From Paenibacillus timonensis (GTDB lineage Bacteria > Bacillota > Bacilli > Paenibacillales > Paenibacillaceae): 64,000 nt of DNA. The notes under the pieces were generated by a model that ran no database searches, was not told where the DNA came from, and saw only the letters and a list, made by a program, of their open reading frames with translations. Shown here piece after piece: positions 45,592-53,770 of the stretch. How positions within the stretch are numbered: the stretch's first letter is position 1; each line of letters begins with the position of its first letter. The stretch is from contig NZ_WNZY01000018.1 of assembly GCF_009725205.1 (NCBI RefSeq), positions 34,560-98,559 of the forward strand, given 5' to 3'. Position numbers and translations under genes: made by a program.

Positions 45592-46614
45592 ATGCCAAGA
45601 AGAACGCGCTACAACAACATCGATAACGTAAGTACTGACAAAACGTTGAAGCAGTTCAGACAATGGCGGGAAGAACGCCGCAGAAAAAGGAAGGATTATT
45701 CCTACGTCATTCCTAATAAGCCACCGCAGCTCGATTACTTGCATCAAAACCGCGTGGAGACGACGATGACCTGGATTGGCCACTCCACGTTTCTCATTCA
45801 GTATCAAGGACTTAATTTCGTGACGGATCCGGTTTGGGCAATGCGCATGGGGTTCCAGCGCCGGTTATGTGAACCGGGCGTTCCGATCGACAAATTGCCG
45901 CGGATTGACGTCATCCTGATTTCCCATTCCCATTACGATCATATGCACATGGCTTCGATCCGTCGCTTATACGGCAGCGATACCACCATTTTGGTGCCAG
46001 TCGGTCTCGGGAGAAAACTGCGGCGCAAAGGATTCCAACGCGTCCAGGAGATGAGTTGGTGGGAGCGGGTGCGGATTGGGGAAGTCGACATCTCGTTCGT
46101 GCCAACCCAACACTGGACGCGTCGTACGCCGTTCGATACAAATACGTCGCATTGGGGCGGGTATGTTTTGGAGTCGGCGCAGAGCCCGGCCGACTCGAAG
46201 CCGCCGGTCATCTATTTTGCCGGGGACAGCGGGTATTTTCGCGGTTTCGCCGAGATCGGGAGCCGCTATGAAATTGATGTGGCGCTGCTGCCAATCGGCG
46301 CATATGAGCCGGAGTGGTTTATGACAAGCCAGCATACAACGCCGGAGGAGGCGCTGCAGGCGTTTGTGGATGTAAGGGCAAAACTGATGATTCCGATGCA
46401 CTACGGCACGTTCCGACTGGCCGATGATACGGCTCGGGAGGCGCTTGACCGCTTAGAGGCGGACCGGAAGCGGCGAGACATTTCCGAAGACAAGATACGG
46501 CTTCTGCATCATGGGGAAACCTTGCGGTTGCCTCATCTAACGCCGCATCCGATGGCTTCGACCCCGCTAGTTGATACGGAGAGAATTCCGCAGTTGAGCG
46601 GACGATTCAAATAA
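45592..46614 (+). CDS. MBL-fold hydrolase (NAPE-PLD/UlaG-like)
   Basis: A 340-residue cytoplasmic protein. A basic N-terminus (KQFRQWREERRRKRKDYS) precedes the metal-binding motif SHSHYDHMH, with HTPEE-like QHTTPEE and PMHYGTF further on. The GHSTFLIQYQG segment is typical of the family of NAPE-hydrolysing phospholipase D-like MBL proteins. The ATG at 45592 is preferred over 45568 because GGAG occurs just upstream, but this is uncertain. Confidence 0.85.
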   Translation: MPRRTRYNNIDNVSTDKTLKQFRQWREERRRKRKDYSYVIPNKPPQLDYLHQNRVETTMTWIGHSTFLIQYQGLNFVTDPVWAMRMGFQRRLCEPGVPIDKLPRIDVILISHSHYDHMHMASIRRLYGSDTTILVPVGLGRKLRRKGFQRVQEMSWWERVRIGEVDISFVPTQHWTRRTPFDTNTSHWGGYVLESAQSPADSKPPVIYFAGDSGYFRGFAEIGSRYEIDVALLPIGAYEPEWFMTSQHTTPEEALQAFVDVRAKLMIPMHYGTFRLADDTAREALDRLEADRKRRDISEDKIRLLHHGETLRLPHLTPHPMASTPLVDTERIPQLSGRFK

Positions 46615-46650
46615 TTATGATTGGCAGGGGGCTGCACGCTTCTGTATGGT

Positions 46651-46740
46651 GCTATCTGAAGCAGTACCTAGCTATTTGGGGCTGTATGTAGCTGTATGTA
46701 GCTGTATGTAGCTACCTGAAGCTGTCTTTAGCTATCTGGC
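46651..46740. repeat. Array of nine 10-bp units
   Basis: Nine decamers in strict 10-bp phase, each starting GCT or GCA. Three central units (46681-46710) are identical, GCTGTATGTA; others are variants such as GCTATCTGAA and GCTGTCTTTA. The region before them (46631-46650) may hold two more degenerate units. It lies between the stop codons of the MBL and transposase-like genes. Confidence 0.85.
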
Positions 46741-46832
46741 GCCCCCTTTGCAAGATTATCCCGTTTGATCAGGTAGTAGTTGCAGTTGCAGTTACTCAAC
46801 CCTTTCCTTATAGCTGTTCGCTTGGCGCCCGA

Positions 46833-47738
46833 TTAGGCCGCAATCGGAAAAGGAGGATTCGATTGGAGTGCGATCAGCTTAGGGTAAGAAATCGCTGGAA
46901 TCGCCATACACAGGCACAGCAACTTCTGCAGCCTCGTTTCTTCTTCCGCACCGGGCCGGCGCAGCTGGCGGCGTCCGGTGTACTCGTTCAAGTACGCCTG
47001 CAGATATTTCGGTCCCAAGGCAACATATGTACTTTTAAGTGAATCCCACGCTTCTCTTACCACTCTCCGCAAGGGTATATACAGCTTAAATGCCAGCGTC
47101 GGCGACTGAACAATCGACGTAGGAATATCTACCTGTCGATTGATAAATTCAACGAGTTCGTGACGATGGACAATTCTTTCTCCTCTTTTTTGCGAGATCA
47201 GATGGATTTTCACCTGCTCCGGTTCTCCCGCCTCCGTTACCGTACATCCAGCCACGACCGCTAAGCCATTGGGATGAGGAAACTGGTTGCACCGGGACGG
47301 ATCCCCACCATATCGGTCACAGTTCACCTTCACGTCTCCACTCAATAGCTCTAAGGCATCGGATTCTCCGAGGGTATGGCGGATTTTGTGCAGCATGAAC
47401 CAGGCGGTCTTGTAGGTGACCCGAATCAACTGGCTCAACCGCATTGCCGAGATCCCATCTGGAAGCAGGAATAACTCCAGGGCGTGGAACCATTTTAAGA
47501 GAGGAAGATGTGTTCTTTCAAAAATCGTGTCGACCAAAGGTGATGCTTGATGCCCGCATCTGCCACACTCGAATAAGGGGATTCGACGGGAGTTCAAGCG
47601 GGTACACTGGGTGTAACCGCAACGCAGGCAGACGAAACCGTTTCGCCACTTCATCGCGATTAACGCCTCCATGCAGGCTTCCTCACTGTCATAACAGCAG
47701 CTAATTGGATGTAGATCCGTTCCCGCATTAACTTCCAT
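46833..47738 (-). CDS. Degenerate IS1595-like transposase
   Basis: A 301-residue protein. The N-terminal zinc ribbon (CLRCGYTQC...CGRCG, about 36-60) followed by IFERTHLPLLKWFHALELF is typical of IS1595/ISXO2 transposases. The catalytic part is altered: the first DE site reads GDVK, the usual second TDG reads QSPT, while the Glu site is kept (VVREAWDSLK) and the end YLNEYTGRRQ matches the family. I found no terminal inverted repeats. Probably inactive or recruited for another purpose. Tandem arrays of 10 and 13 bp flank it. Confidence 0.75.
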   Translation of the reverse strand: MEVNAGTDLHPISCCYDSEEACMEALIAMKWRNGFVCLRCGYTQCTRLNSRRIPLFECGRCGHQASPLVDTIFERTHLPLLKWFHALELFLLPDGISAMRLSQLIRVTYKTAWFMLHKIRHTLGESDALELLSGDVKVNCDRYGGDPSRCNQFPHPNGLAVVAGCTVTEAGEPEQVKIHLISQKRGERIVHRHELVEFINRQVDIPTSIVQSPTLAFKLYIPLRRVVREAWDSLKSTYVALGPKYLQAYLNEYTGRRQLRRPGAEEETRLQKLLCLCMAIPAISYPKLIALQSNPPFPIAA

Positions 47739-47915
47739 GTTCGCTCTCCTCCAAATTCTGAAATGCGTACGTATGTTCCCTTTATTTTATTATACCAAAC
47801 ACATATTCTTATATCAAGAAAAAATTACCACTTATTTACATTCAAACCAAGCCTGCTGAACGAAAGGGATAATCGTGCAAAGAGGGAGTAGGGATGGGTC
47901 TTAGGGGGCTTAGAT

Positions 47916-48006
47916 AGGTGACTCAGGAAGGTAATTCAGGAAGGTAATTCAGAGAGGTGACTCAGATAGGTGACTCAGGTAGGCAACCCTAGCAGGTGAC
48001 CCGGCC
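47916..48006. repeat. Array of seven 13-bp units
   Basis: Seven units in strict 13-bp phase: AGGTGACTCAGGA, AGGTAATTCAGGA, AGGTAATTCAGAG, AGGTGACTCAGAT, AGGTGACTCAGGT, then two degenerate units (AGGCAACCCTAGC, AGGTGACCCGGCC). It ends about 60 bp before the ykpA promoter. Confidence 0.9.
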
Positions 48007-48066
48007 GGATCCCCGGGCTGAAGACGAGCATAACGGGGGTTGATTTAAGGCTTTCTGCGCTGTAGG

Positions 48067-48096
48067 TTCAATTTCACTGGTAATCTATGATATAAT
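48067..48096 (+). promoter_or_regulatory. Promoter of ykpA
   Basis: TATAAT (48091-48096) with an upstream TG (extended -10, TGATATAAT) and a weak -35, TTCAAT, 18 bp upstream. Confidence 0.7.
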
Positions 48097-48163
48097 ACGC
48101 CAGTAGTATCGACTATTTGAGATAGTCCGCACTCACTATGATAAAAGGATGGTAATGCCTAAC

Positions 48164-49789
48164 ATGATCAGCACTAACGGTGTAACGCTCCGGTACGGAA
48201 AACGGGCACTTTTCGAAGACGTAAATATAAAATTCACCCCCGGCAATTGCTACGGTTTGATCGGGGCGAACGGGGCGGGCAAGTCGACGTTCCTGAAAAT
48301 TCTCTCCGGTGAAATTGAGGCGAATCAAGGCGAAGTATTTATGACACCAGGCGAGCGCATGGCAGTCCTGAAGCAGAACCATTATGAATACGACGAATAT
48401 CCAGTGCTGGAAACGGTCATTATGGGCCACAGCCGACTGTATTCGATTATGAAAGAGAAGGACGCGTTGTACGCCAAAGCCGATTTCTCCGAAGAGGACG
48501 GTATGCGTGCCGGGGAGCTGGAGGGCGAATTCGCTGAGTTGAACGGCTGGGACGCCGAACCGGATGCGGCCGCGCTCCTGATTGGTCTAGGGATCCCACG
48601 CGAACTGCACGATAAGAAGATGGCCGAGCTCAGCGGCAATGAGAAGGTCCGCGTCTTGCTGGCTCAGGCGTTGTTTGGACGTCCGAACAACCTGCTGTTG
48701 GACGAACCGACGAACCACTTGGATCTTGAATCGATCCAGTGGCTTGAGAACTTCCTGATGGATTACGAGGGGACCGTCATCGTCGTATCCCATGACCGCC
48801 ACTTCCTGAACAAGGTATGTACGCACATTGCGGATATCGATTTCGGCAAAATCCAGATGTATGTCGGTAACTACGACTTCTGGTACGAATCCAGCCAGCT
48901 CGCGCTGCAATTGCAGCGGGACGCCAACAAGAAGAAGGAAGAGAAGATCAAGGAGCTCCAGGCGTTCATTCAGCGTTTCTCCGCGAACGCTTCGAAATCG
49001 AAGCAAGCGACTTCCCGGAAAAAGCAGCTCGATAAAATTACCCTGGATGATCTGAGACCTTCGAACCGGAAATATCCGTTCCTTAACTTTAAAGCGGAGC
49101 GCGAGGCCGGCAAGCAGTTGCTGACGGTCGACGGGCTGACCAAAACCGTTGAGGGCGATAAGGTGCTGGATAATGCCAGCTTCGTCGTGAACAAAGGCGA
49201 CAAAATCGCGTTTGTCGGACCAAACAGCCTACCGAAAACAACGTTGTTCCAAGTCGTGATGGGCGAGCTGGAAGCGGATGGCGGAGAATACAACTGGGGC
49301 GTTACTACGTCACAGGCCTATTTTCCTAAGGATAACTCCAGTTATTTCGATGGTGTCGATTTAAATCTGGTTGAATGGCTGCGTCAATATTCGAACGACC
49401 AGGACGAAACGTTCCTGCGCGGCTTCCTTGGACGGATGCTGTTCTCCGGGGAAGAGGCGCTGAAGAAAGCGAGCGTGTTGTCCGGGGGCGAGAAGGTCCG
49501 CTGCATGCTGGCCAAAATGATGCTGAACGGGGCCAACGTGCTGCTGTTTGACGAACCGACCAACCACTTGGACCTCGAATCGATTACGGCGCTCAACAAT
49601 GGGCTGATCGACTTTGACGGAACGATTCTGTTTACATCGCATGACCATCAGTTCATTCAAACCATCGCTAACCGTATTATTGAGATTACGCCAAACGGGA
49701 TCATCGATCGCGTCATGACCTACGATGAGTACCTGGAAAGCGAAGAAATCCAAAACCTGCGGAAATCGATGTATCCGGAAGAAGTTTAA
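48164..49789 (+). CDS. ykpA: ABC-F family ATPase YkpA
   Basis: A 541-residue cytoplasmic protein with two ABC domains and no membrane part. Domain 1 has Walker A GANGAGKST and Walker B LLLDEPTNHLDLES; domain 2 has LSGGEKVRCMLAKM and LLFDEPTNHLDLES. Walker A of domain 2 is altered: GPNSLPKTT, lacking the glycines but keeping Lys, as B. subtilis YkpA is also altered at this place. The linker (KKKEEKIKELQAFIQRFSAN) is ABC-F-like. ABC-F proteins act on ribosomes. AAAGGATGG lies upstream; ATG at 48155 in the same frame is an alternative start. Confidence 0.93.
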   Translation: MISTNGVTLRYGKRALFEDVNIKFTPGNCYGLIGANGAGKSTFLKILSGEIEANQGEVFMTPGERMAVLKQNHYEYDEYPVLETVIMGHSRLYSIMKEKDALYAKADFSEEDGMRAGELEGEFAELNGWDAEPDAAALLIGLGIPRELHDKKMAELSGNEKVRVLLAQALFGRPNNLLLDEPTNHLDLESIQWLENFLMDYEGTVIVVSHDRHFLNKVCTHIADIDFGKIQMYVGNYDFWYESSQLALQLQRDANKKKEEKIKELQAFIQRFSANASKSKQATSRKKQLDKITLDDLRPSNRKYPFLNFKAEREAGKQLLTVDGLTKTVEGDKVLDNASFVVNKGDKIAFVGPNSLPKTTLFQVVMGELEADGGEYNWGVTTSQAYFPKDNSSYFDGVDLNLVEWLRQYSNDQDETFLRGFLGRMLFSGEEALKKASVLSGGEKVRCMLAKMMLNGANVLLFDEPTNHLDLESITALNNGLIDFDGTILFTSHDHQFIQTIANRIIEITPNGIIDRVMTYDEYLESEEIQNLRKSMYPEEV

Positions 49790-49815
49790 CGGAGCCGCGA
49801 TAAGCCGAATAATAA

Positions 49816-49862
49816 AAGCCGCGCGGGCGGGTCTCATAGGACCTGCTCCGTGCGGCTTCTTT
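49816..49862 (+). terminator. Terminator of ykpA
   Basis: AAGCCGC pairs with GCGGCTT at the ends of a longer interrupted stem containing GGTC/GGACC, followed by CTTT. Confidence 0.75.
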
Positions 49863-49877
49863 GCGCTGCCGGGATTT

Positions 49878-50066
49878 TTACGAACCGCCCGTCCGGCGGC
49901 GCTGATTGTTCGGTTTTTTATTATTTTGGCTCTTCAGTGCCTTGGTTTGAAGATTGTCCTTCATCCCTGGCTTATTTGCCGCTTGCTGCAGTTGTTTTTT
50001 CTGCTGAAGCTTTTGACGCATCGCCTCGGCTAAATCGATTTTGCGTGGTTCTTTATCTTCCGTCAC
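49878..50066 (-). CDS. Small charged Gln/Lys-rich protein, function unknown
   Basis: A 62-residue soluble protein, beginning EDKEPRKIDLAEAMRQKLQQ and ending in a basic NNQRRRTGGS tail. A GTG start at 50066 has GAGGAG 9 nt upstream; the ATG at 50075 directly abuts that site and is less likely. It converges with ykpA. Confidence 0.65.
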   Translation of the reverse strand: MTEDKEPRKIDLAEAMRQKLQQKKQLQQAANKPGMKDNLQTKALKSQNNKKPNNQRRRTGGS

Positions 50067-50294
50067 CGATATCATCTCCTCGTAAGTAAAAAGGGGCTGT
50101 CCTTATTTTATACGTTTTTAAAAGCACGTACAACGGGAATAATGATGAAGGCTGCTTTTCCCGGAGGCAACACTGTTTCTCTAGACTTACTCGGGGTTTA
50201 TTTGCTACGATGATTAAACGCTTTTCATGGAAAGCCACTTTAGGTTTGAACATGTTGTTGAATGGCTTCGGGGAGAAGTCTGGAGGTGCGGGAC

Positions 50295-51164
50295 TTGGAT
50301 ATTTACGACGATATACGAAAAGGGGAGCGCGGGGCTTGGGTAAGCATAACCGCTTATTTGCTGCTGTCCGCCTTTAAATTGCTTAGCGGTTTTTATTTTG
50401 ATTCCAACGCGCTGTTGGCCGACGGTTTTAATAACCTCACGGATATCGTGGCTTCCGTTGCGGTGCTAATCGGCCTCAAAATCTCGCAAAAACCGCCGGA
50501 TTCGGATCATGCTTACGGCCATTTTCGTGCGGAAACGATCGCCGCGTTGGTTGCCTCTTTTATTATGGCGATGGTCGGCATTCAAGTGATCCTTGACGCG
50601 ATCCGATCGTTAGCGGCAGGTGTGCATAGCCAACCTGACATTCTCTCGGCCGCTGTAGCCGCAGTTTGTGCTCTGGCGATGGGCGGGGTCTATATCTACA
50701 ACCGGAGATTGGCGGATCAGATCAACAATCAGGCGCTGATGGCGGCAGCCAAAGATAACTTGTCGGACGCTATGGTGAGCGTAGGGGCGGCCATCGGGAT
50801 CATCGGGGCACAATTCGGGCTACCATGGCTGGATGTAGTGGCTGCGATTGCCGTGGGTCTGCTCATTTGCAAGACCGCCTGGGACATCTTCCGCCAATCG
50901 ACACATAATTTGACTGACGGGTTCGATGAGAAAGAATTGGGTGACCTGCGCAGTACCATTGCCAGAACTCAAGGGGTTGAAGGCATCAGAGATTTGAAAG
51001 CCCGCGTTCACGGTAATCATGTGCTGGTTGACGTCGTCATTGAAGTCGATCCACAACTGACAGTGATCGAGAGCCATAAAATCAGCGACCGAGTAGAGGA
51101 ACGGATGAGAAGCAAGCAAAACGTGATGCATGTTCACGTTCATGTTGAGCCTAAAGAGGGTTAA
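50295..51164 (+). CDS. mneS: Cation diffusion facilitator exporter, MneS-like
   Basis: A 289-residue membrane transporter with six TM helices and a C-terminal cytoplasmic domain (about 205-289). ALLADGFNNLTDIVASVAVLI, split as ALLADGFNNL and TDIVASVAVLI, and KDNLSDAMVS carry the metal-binding Asp and Asn residues; HAYGHFRAETIA is also typical. It closely resembles B. subtilis YeaB/MneS, a manganese exporter. A TTG start at 50295 (M-DIYDDIRKGERGAW) with GGAGG 8 nt upstream matches the MneS N-terminus better than the ATG at 50262. No yybP-ykoY riboswitch is visible. Confidence 0.8.
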   Translation: MDIYDDIRKGERGAWVSITAYLLLSAFKLLSGFYFDSNALLADGFNNLTDIVASVAVLIGLKISQKPPDSDHAYGHFRAETIAALVASFIMAMVGIQVILDAIRSLAAGVHSQPDILSAAVAAVCALAMGGVYIYNRRLADQINNQALMAAAKDNLSDAMVSVGAAIGIIGAQFGLPWLDVVAAIAVGLLICKTAWDIFRQSTHNLTDGFDEKELGDLRSTIARTQGVEGIRDLKARVHGNHVLVDVVIEVDPQLTVIESHKISDRVEERMRSKQNVMHVHVHVEPKEG

Positions 51165-51245
51165 AGCGCCCCGTTTGGCGCGTATACTTTTTACGGGTTA
51201 CATAAGGTAGCACAGAAGAAGACAAGCCATTGTCGTAATACAAGA

Positions 51246-51300
51246 CCCAAGCGGGCAGACCGAGGAAATAGTTACCAGGTCTGCCCGCTTGGGCTTTTTT
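51246..51300 (+). terminator. Terminator of the mneS-like gene
   Basis: CCCAAGCGGGCAGACC pairs perfectly with GGTCTGCCCGCTTGGG, followed by CTTTTTT. Confidence 0.95.
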
Positions 51301-51551
51301 ACGTTAAAAACCGGGTGTTTATCCCTAGAAAATAGTTCAATTGGATAAATTGGAATAATCATGAAAATTGTTAGGTGTCTTGCGTAATCAGGTACTTTTG
51401 TTACAAAAATCAAGCCTCTAAACGCGAGAATGCGTTTTCATCGGTGTGCTTTAGGTCGAAGTTTATAGGTCGCATGCCTCTATTTTTGATAAATGGAAAC
51501 TAGGCCCAATGTCTTTGAATGCGCTTTCGGACAATGTGATCTTCGACCGAT

Positions 51552-51579
51552 TTAGACTGTTTTCGACAAGGGATATAAT
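51552..51579 (+). promoter_or_regulatory. Promoter of the NlpC/P60 gene
   Basis: TTAGAC (51552-51557), a 16-bp spacer and TATAAT (51574-51579); start codon about 80 bp downstream. Confidence 0.7.
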
Positions 51580-51658
51580 GGGGACAAGACCAAAGAAAGG
51601 AGAACGTTGGAACGAAGGATAACAACTAGATTTTACATTAGGAGGCAGGACATCACCT

Positions 51659-52942
51659 ATGAAACGAAGCGTAGCGATCACATTGTTGAGTGCCATTCTT
51701 CTCTCTACTTATACAGCTGTTCCTCACCAGGCCGCGGCCGCAACCGCAACCGCTCAAACGATAACCAAAGGTCATATTGTTGGCGGGGTCAATTTTCGTG
51801 ACCAACCTTCCCTTTCGGGCAAAGTAATCGGATTCCTTAACGAAGGTTCCGAAGTAACTGTATTGGATCAGAGTAACCGATATTTCTATCAAGTAAAAAC
51901 GGCGGATGGAACGGTTGGTTACGTCAGCGCTAACGACAAGTACATTCAGGTAGAAACGGTAGTTATCGCTCCATCGCAACCTTATTTGGGATGGCCCGCT
52001 ACGGTAGTTTACGGCGTCAATATGCGAAACGAACCCTCCACTGCGGGCGATGTCCTCGATATGCTGAGCAAAGGCACCCAACTGACCATTCTCGAACAAA
52101 GCAACGAATATTTCTATAAAGTGCAGACAAGTGCCGGCCAGACCGGTTACGTCAGCACGAATGAAAAGTACCTTCAGATCGACAAGGTTGCCCCTACGCC
52201 TTCCCAGCCTACGCTTGGTTGGCCGGCCACGGTATCGTACGGCGTGAATATGCGCGATCAGCCGTCCACCTCGGGGAATGTGATCACGATGTTGCGTACG
52301 GGTACTTCGCTGACGATCCTCGAACAAAGCAACGAGTATTTCTATAAAGTACAGACGACCGATGGAACGATAGGTTACGTTAGCACGAATGAGAAATATT
52401 TGGAAGTCAACGGTCAAGCCGAAATACCGACTCCGGTACCTACGCCTCCCCCTGCCCCTGAACCCGTGCCAACGCCAGCTCCGGCACCGTCTAATGGAAT
52501 TAACCAACAGATCGAACAAGTTATTGAGGCGGGCATGAAATACCTAGGTACGCCGTATGAATTCGGCTCAAGCCGCAGTAACACTTCAACGTTTGACTGC
52601 TCTGATTTCGTAAGACAAGCCTATAAGGATGCGCTAGGCCTTACGCTTCCTGCAGATTCCCGTCAACAAGGGGATTACATTAAGGATAACGGCACCGCGG
52701 TGTACAGCATCGACAACTTGAAACGTGGCGATCTGGTCTTCTTCATGAGCTATAAGGGCTCTTCGGCCAAGTCTTATGCCGGGATCGACAAACTCAGCCA
52801 GCGGATTACCCACGTGGCGATTTACCTTGGCAACGGACAACTTCTGCACACCTACTCAACGGAGTCTGGAGGAGTGATCGTCGATCAACTCGACGGCTCC
52901 TGGGTATACCGCTTCATGTATGGTGGTAGCGTCTTGAAATAA
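51659..52942 (+). CDS. Secreted cell-wall hydrolase with three SH3 domains and NlpC/P60
   Basis: A 427-residue exported protein. Signal peptide at 1-27 (MKRSVAITLLSAILLSTY, cleavage near AAAA). Three bacterial SH3 domains (about 33-100, 112-178, 192-258), each with VNFRDQPS or VNMRxxPS and GYVS. A Pro-rich linker (about 262-285) leads to an NlpC/P60 domain with catalytic Cys in FDCSDFV, His in ITHVAIYLG and a third polar residue at LLHTYS. It should cleave peptidoglycan stem peptides. Domains 2 and 3 are nearly identical and so come from recent duplication. Confidence 0.93.
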   Translation: MKRSVAITLLSAILLSTYTAVPHQAAAATATAQTITKGHIVGGVNFRDQPSLSGKVIGFLNEGSEVTVLDQSNRYFYQVKTADGTVGYVSANDKYIQVETVVIAPSQPYLGWPATVVYGVNMRNEPSTAGDVLDMLSKGTQLTILEQSNEYFYKVQTSAGQTGYVSTNEKYLQIDKVAPTPSQPTLGWPATVSYGVNMRDQPSTSGNVITMLRTGTSLTILEQSNEYFYKVQTTDGTIGYVSTNEKYLEVNGQAEIPTPVPTPPPAPEPVPTPAPAPSNGINQQIEQVIEAGMKYLGTPYEFGSSRSNTSTFDCSDFVRQAYKDALGLTLPADSRQQGDYIKDNGTAVYSIDNLKRGDLVFFMSYKGSSAKSYAGIDKLSQRITHVAIYLGNGQLLHTYSTESGGVIVDQLDGSWVYRFMYGGSVLK

Positions 52943-52954
52943 AGAAAATCCATG

Positions 52955-53002
52955 CCGCTTTGATTCGTTCTCTGTCTACAGAGGACGGACTAAGCGGTTT
53001 TT
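52955..53002 (+). terminator. Terminator of the NlpC gene
   Basis: CCGCTT pairs with AAGCGG, with an inner CTCT/AGAG stem, followed by TTTTTC. Confidence 0.75.
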
Positions 53003-53107
53003 CGTCTTGGTACAACGCCTAAAGAAACAACTGTTCTTCCGCACATTTTCGTGTATAGTTAAGGAAAGAAGGCTTAACGCAAACGGACGGAAAGCGAGGA
53101 ACGATAC

Positions 53108-53608
53108 ATGATTTGGGAGATCAGCGTGGCGGTTGCCGCGGCGGCTTTTGTGGTACTTGTCGTATACCTGGTCAAAACGCTGAAGGCAGCAGAGCGCTCG
53201 CTTCAGACAACAACGGAGACGCTGCGAGAGGTGCAAAAAACGGTTGACGAGCTAGGAACTGAGGTCCGGCAAGTCGTCCGGCAAGCGAACGATTTGACCG
53301 GCGATATCCAGCATAAAATGAAACAAATCGATCCGCTTATGGAATCGGTCCAACATGCCGGCGAGGTATTAAACGAAGTTACTTTGGCGACGAAGCAGGT
53401 TTCGGCTGCCTTGGCCAGCCGAATCGCAAGCCGTCCTCGGATGGCGAAGCGAAAGGCTCAGGCTGCAGTTACGACAGCTCCGGATGGACCGGTTCGGCAG
53501 AATCAAGCGGATGCCGAACTACCGTCTCAGGATGCAAACCGCAAACCGGCGGGCTGGGTTAAGTGGGTGGATGTTGCCGCAGACGTCTGGCAGAAGTACC
53601 GGAGTTAA
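53108..53608 (+). CDS. DUF948 domain-containing protein
   Basis: A 166-residue protein: one N-terminal TM helix (about 4-23), then a long coiled coil (about 25-105, LQTTTETLREVQKTVDELGTE) typical of DUF948 (YtxG-like), and a loose basic tail. Function unknown; such proteins are often general-stress proteins, which fits its position just before the SigB operon. Confidence 0.85.
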   Translation: MIWEISVAVAAAAFVVLVVYLVKTLKAAERSLQTTTETLREVQKTVDELGTEVRQVVRQANDLTGDIQHKMKQIDPLMESVQHAGEVLNEVTLATKQVSAALASRIASRPRMAKRKAQAAVTTAPDGPVRQNQADAELPSQDANRKPAGWVKWVDVAADVWQKYRS

Positions 53609-53639
53609 AGCGATCACGGGATGGCTACACCGGTCCGCC

Positions 53640-53665
53640 GTTTCAATTTTGATTAGGCAGGGTAA
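53640..53665 (+). promoter_or_regulatory. SigB-type promoter of the sigB operon
   Basis: GTTTCA (53640-53645), a 14-bp spacer and GGGTAA (53660-53665), close to the SigB consensus GTTTAA-N12-14-GGGTAT. It lies 105 bp before the first gene and implies positive autoregulation. Confidence 0.7.
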
Positions 53666-53770
53666 TGTTTATAGAATTAAGTCTAAAGGAACGGGGAAAG
53701 CGCCCCGTTCTTTCTTTTATCGCTGCATTATACATAACTCATTGTCCAAGCTCATACTAAGGAGATTAAC

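Larger units (their letters stand above)
47739..48163. other. Noncoding region between the transposase-like gene and ykpA
   Basis: This 425-bp stretch holds the minus-strand upstream region of the transposase gene (TATACC in an AT-rich block near 47800), the seven-unit 13-bp array at 47916-48006, and the ykpA promoter and 5' UTR with a small hairpin GACTAT-TTGAG-ATAGTC (48111-48127). No credible ORF. Confidence 0.7.
51165..51658. other. Noncoding region between the mneS-like and NlpC genes
   Basis: This 494-bp stretch contains the mneS terminator (51246-51300) and the NlpC gene promoter (51552-51579). Between them it is AT-rich and I see no ORF, known riboswitch or repeat; in particular the c-di-AMP riboswitch sequence common upstream of NlpC/SH3 genes in Bacillus is not apparent. 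Confidence 0.6.

Noticed and set aside
46651..48006. CRISPR array
   Set aside because: The 10-bp and 13-bp units are far too short, are contiguous without spacers, and no cas gene is near.
46620..48010. Complete active insertion sequence
   Set aside because: No terminal inverted repeats or target duplication were found around the transposase-like gene, and catalytic residues are altered.
51301..51658. c-di-AMP (ydaO) riboswitch before the NlpC gene
   Set aside because: Its conserved sequence blocks are not visible.
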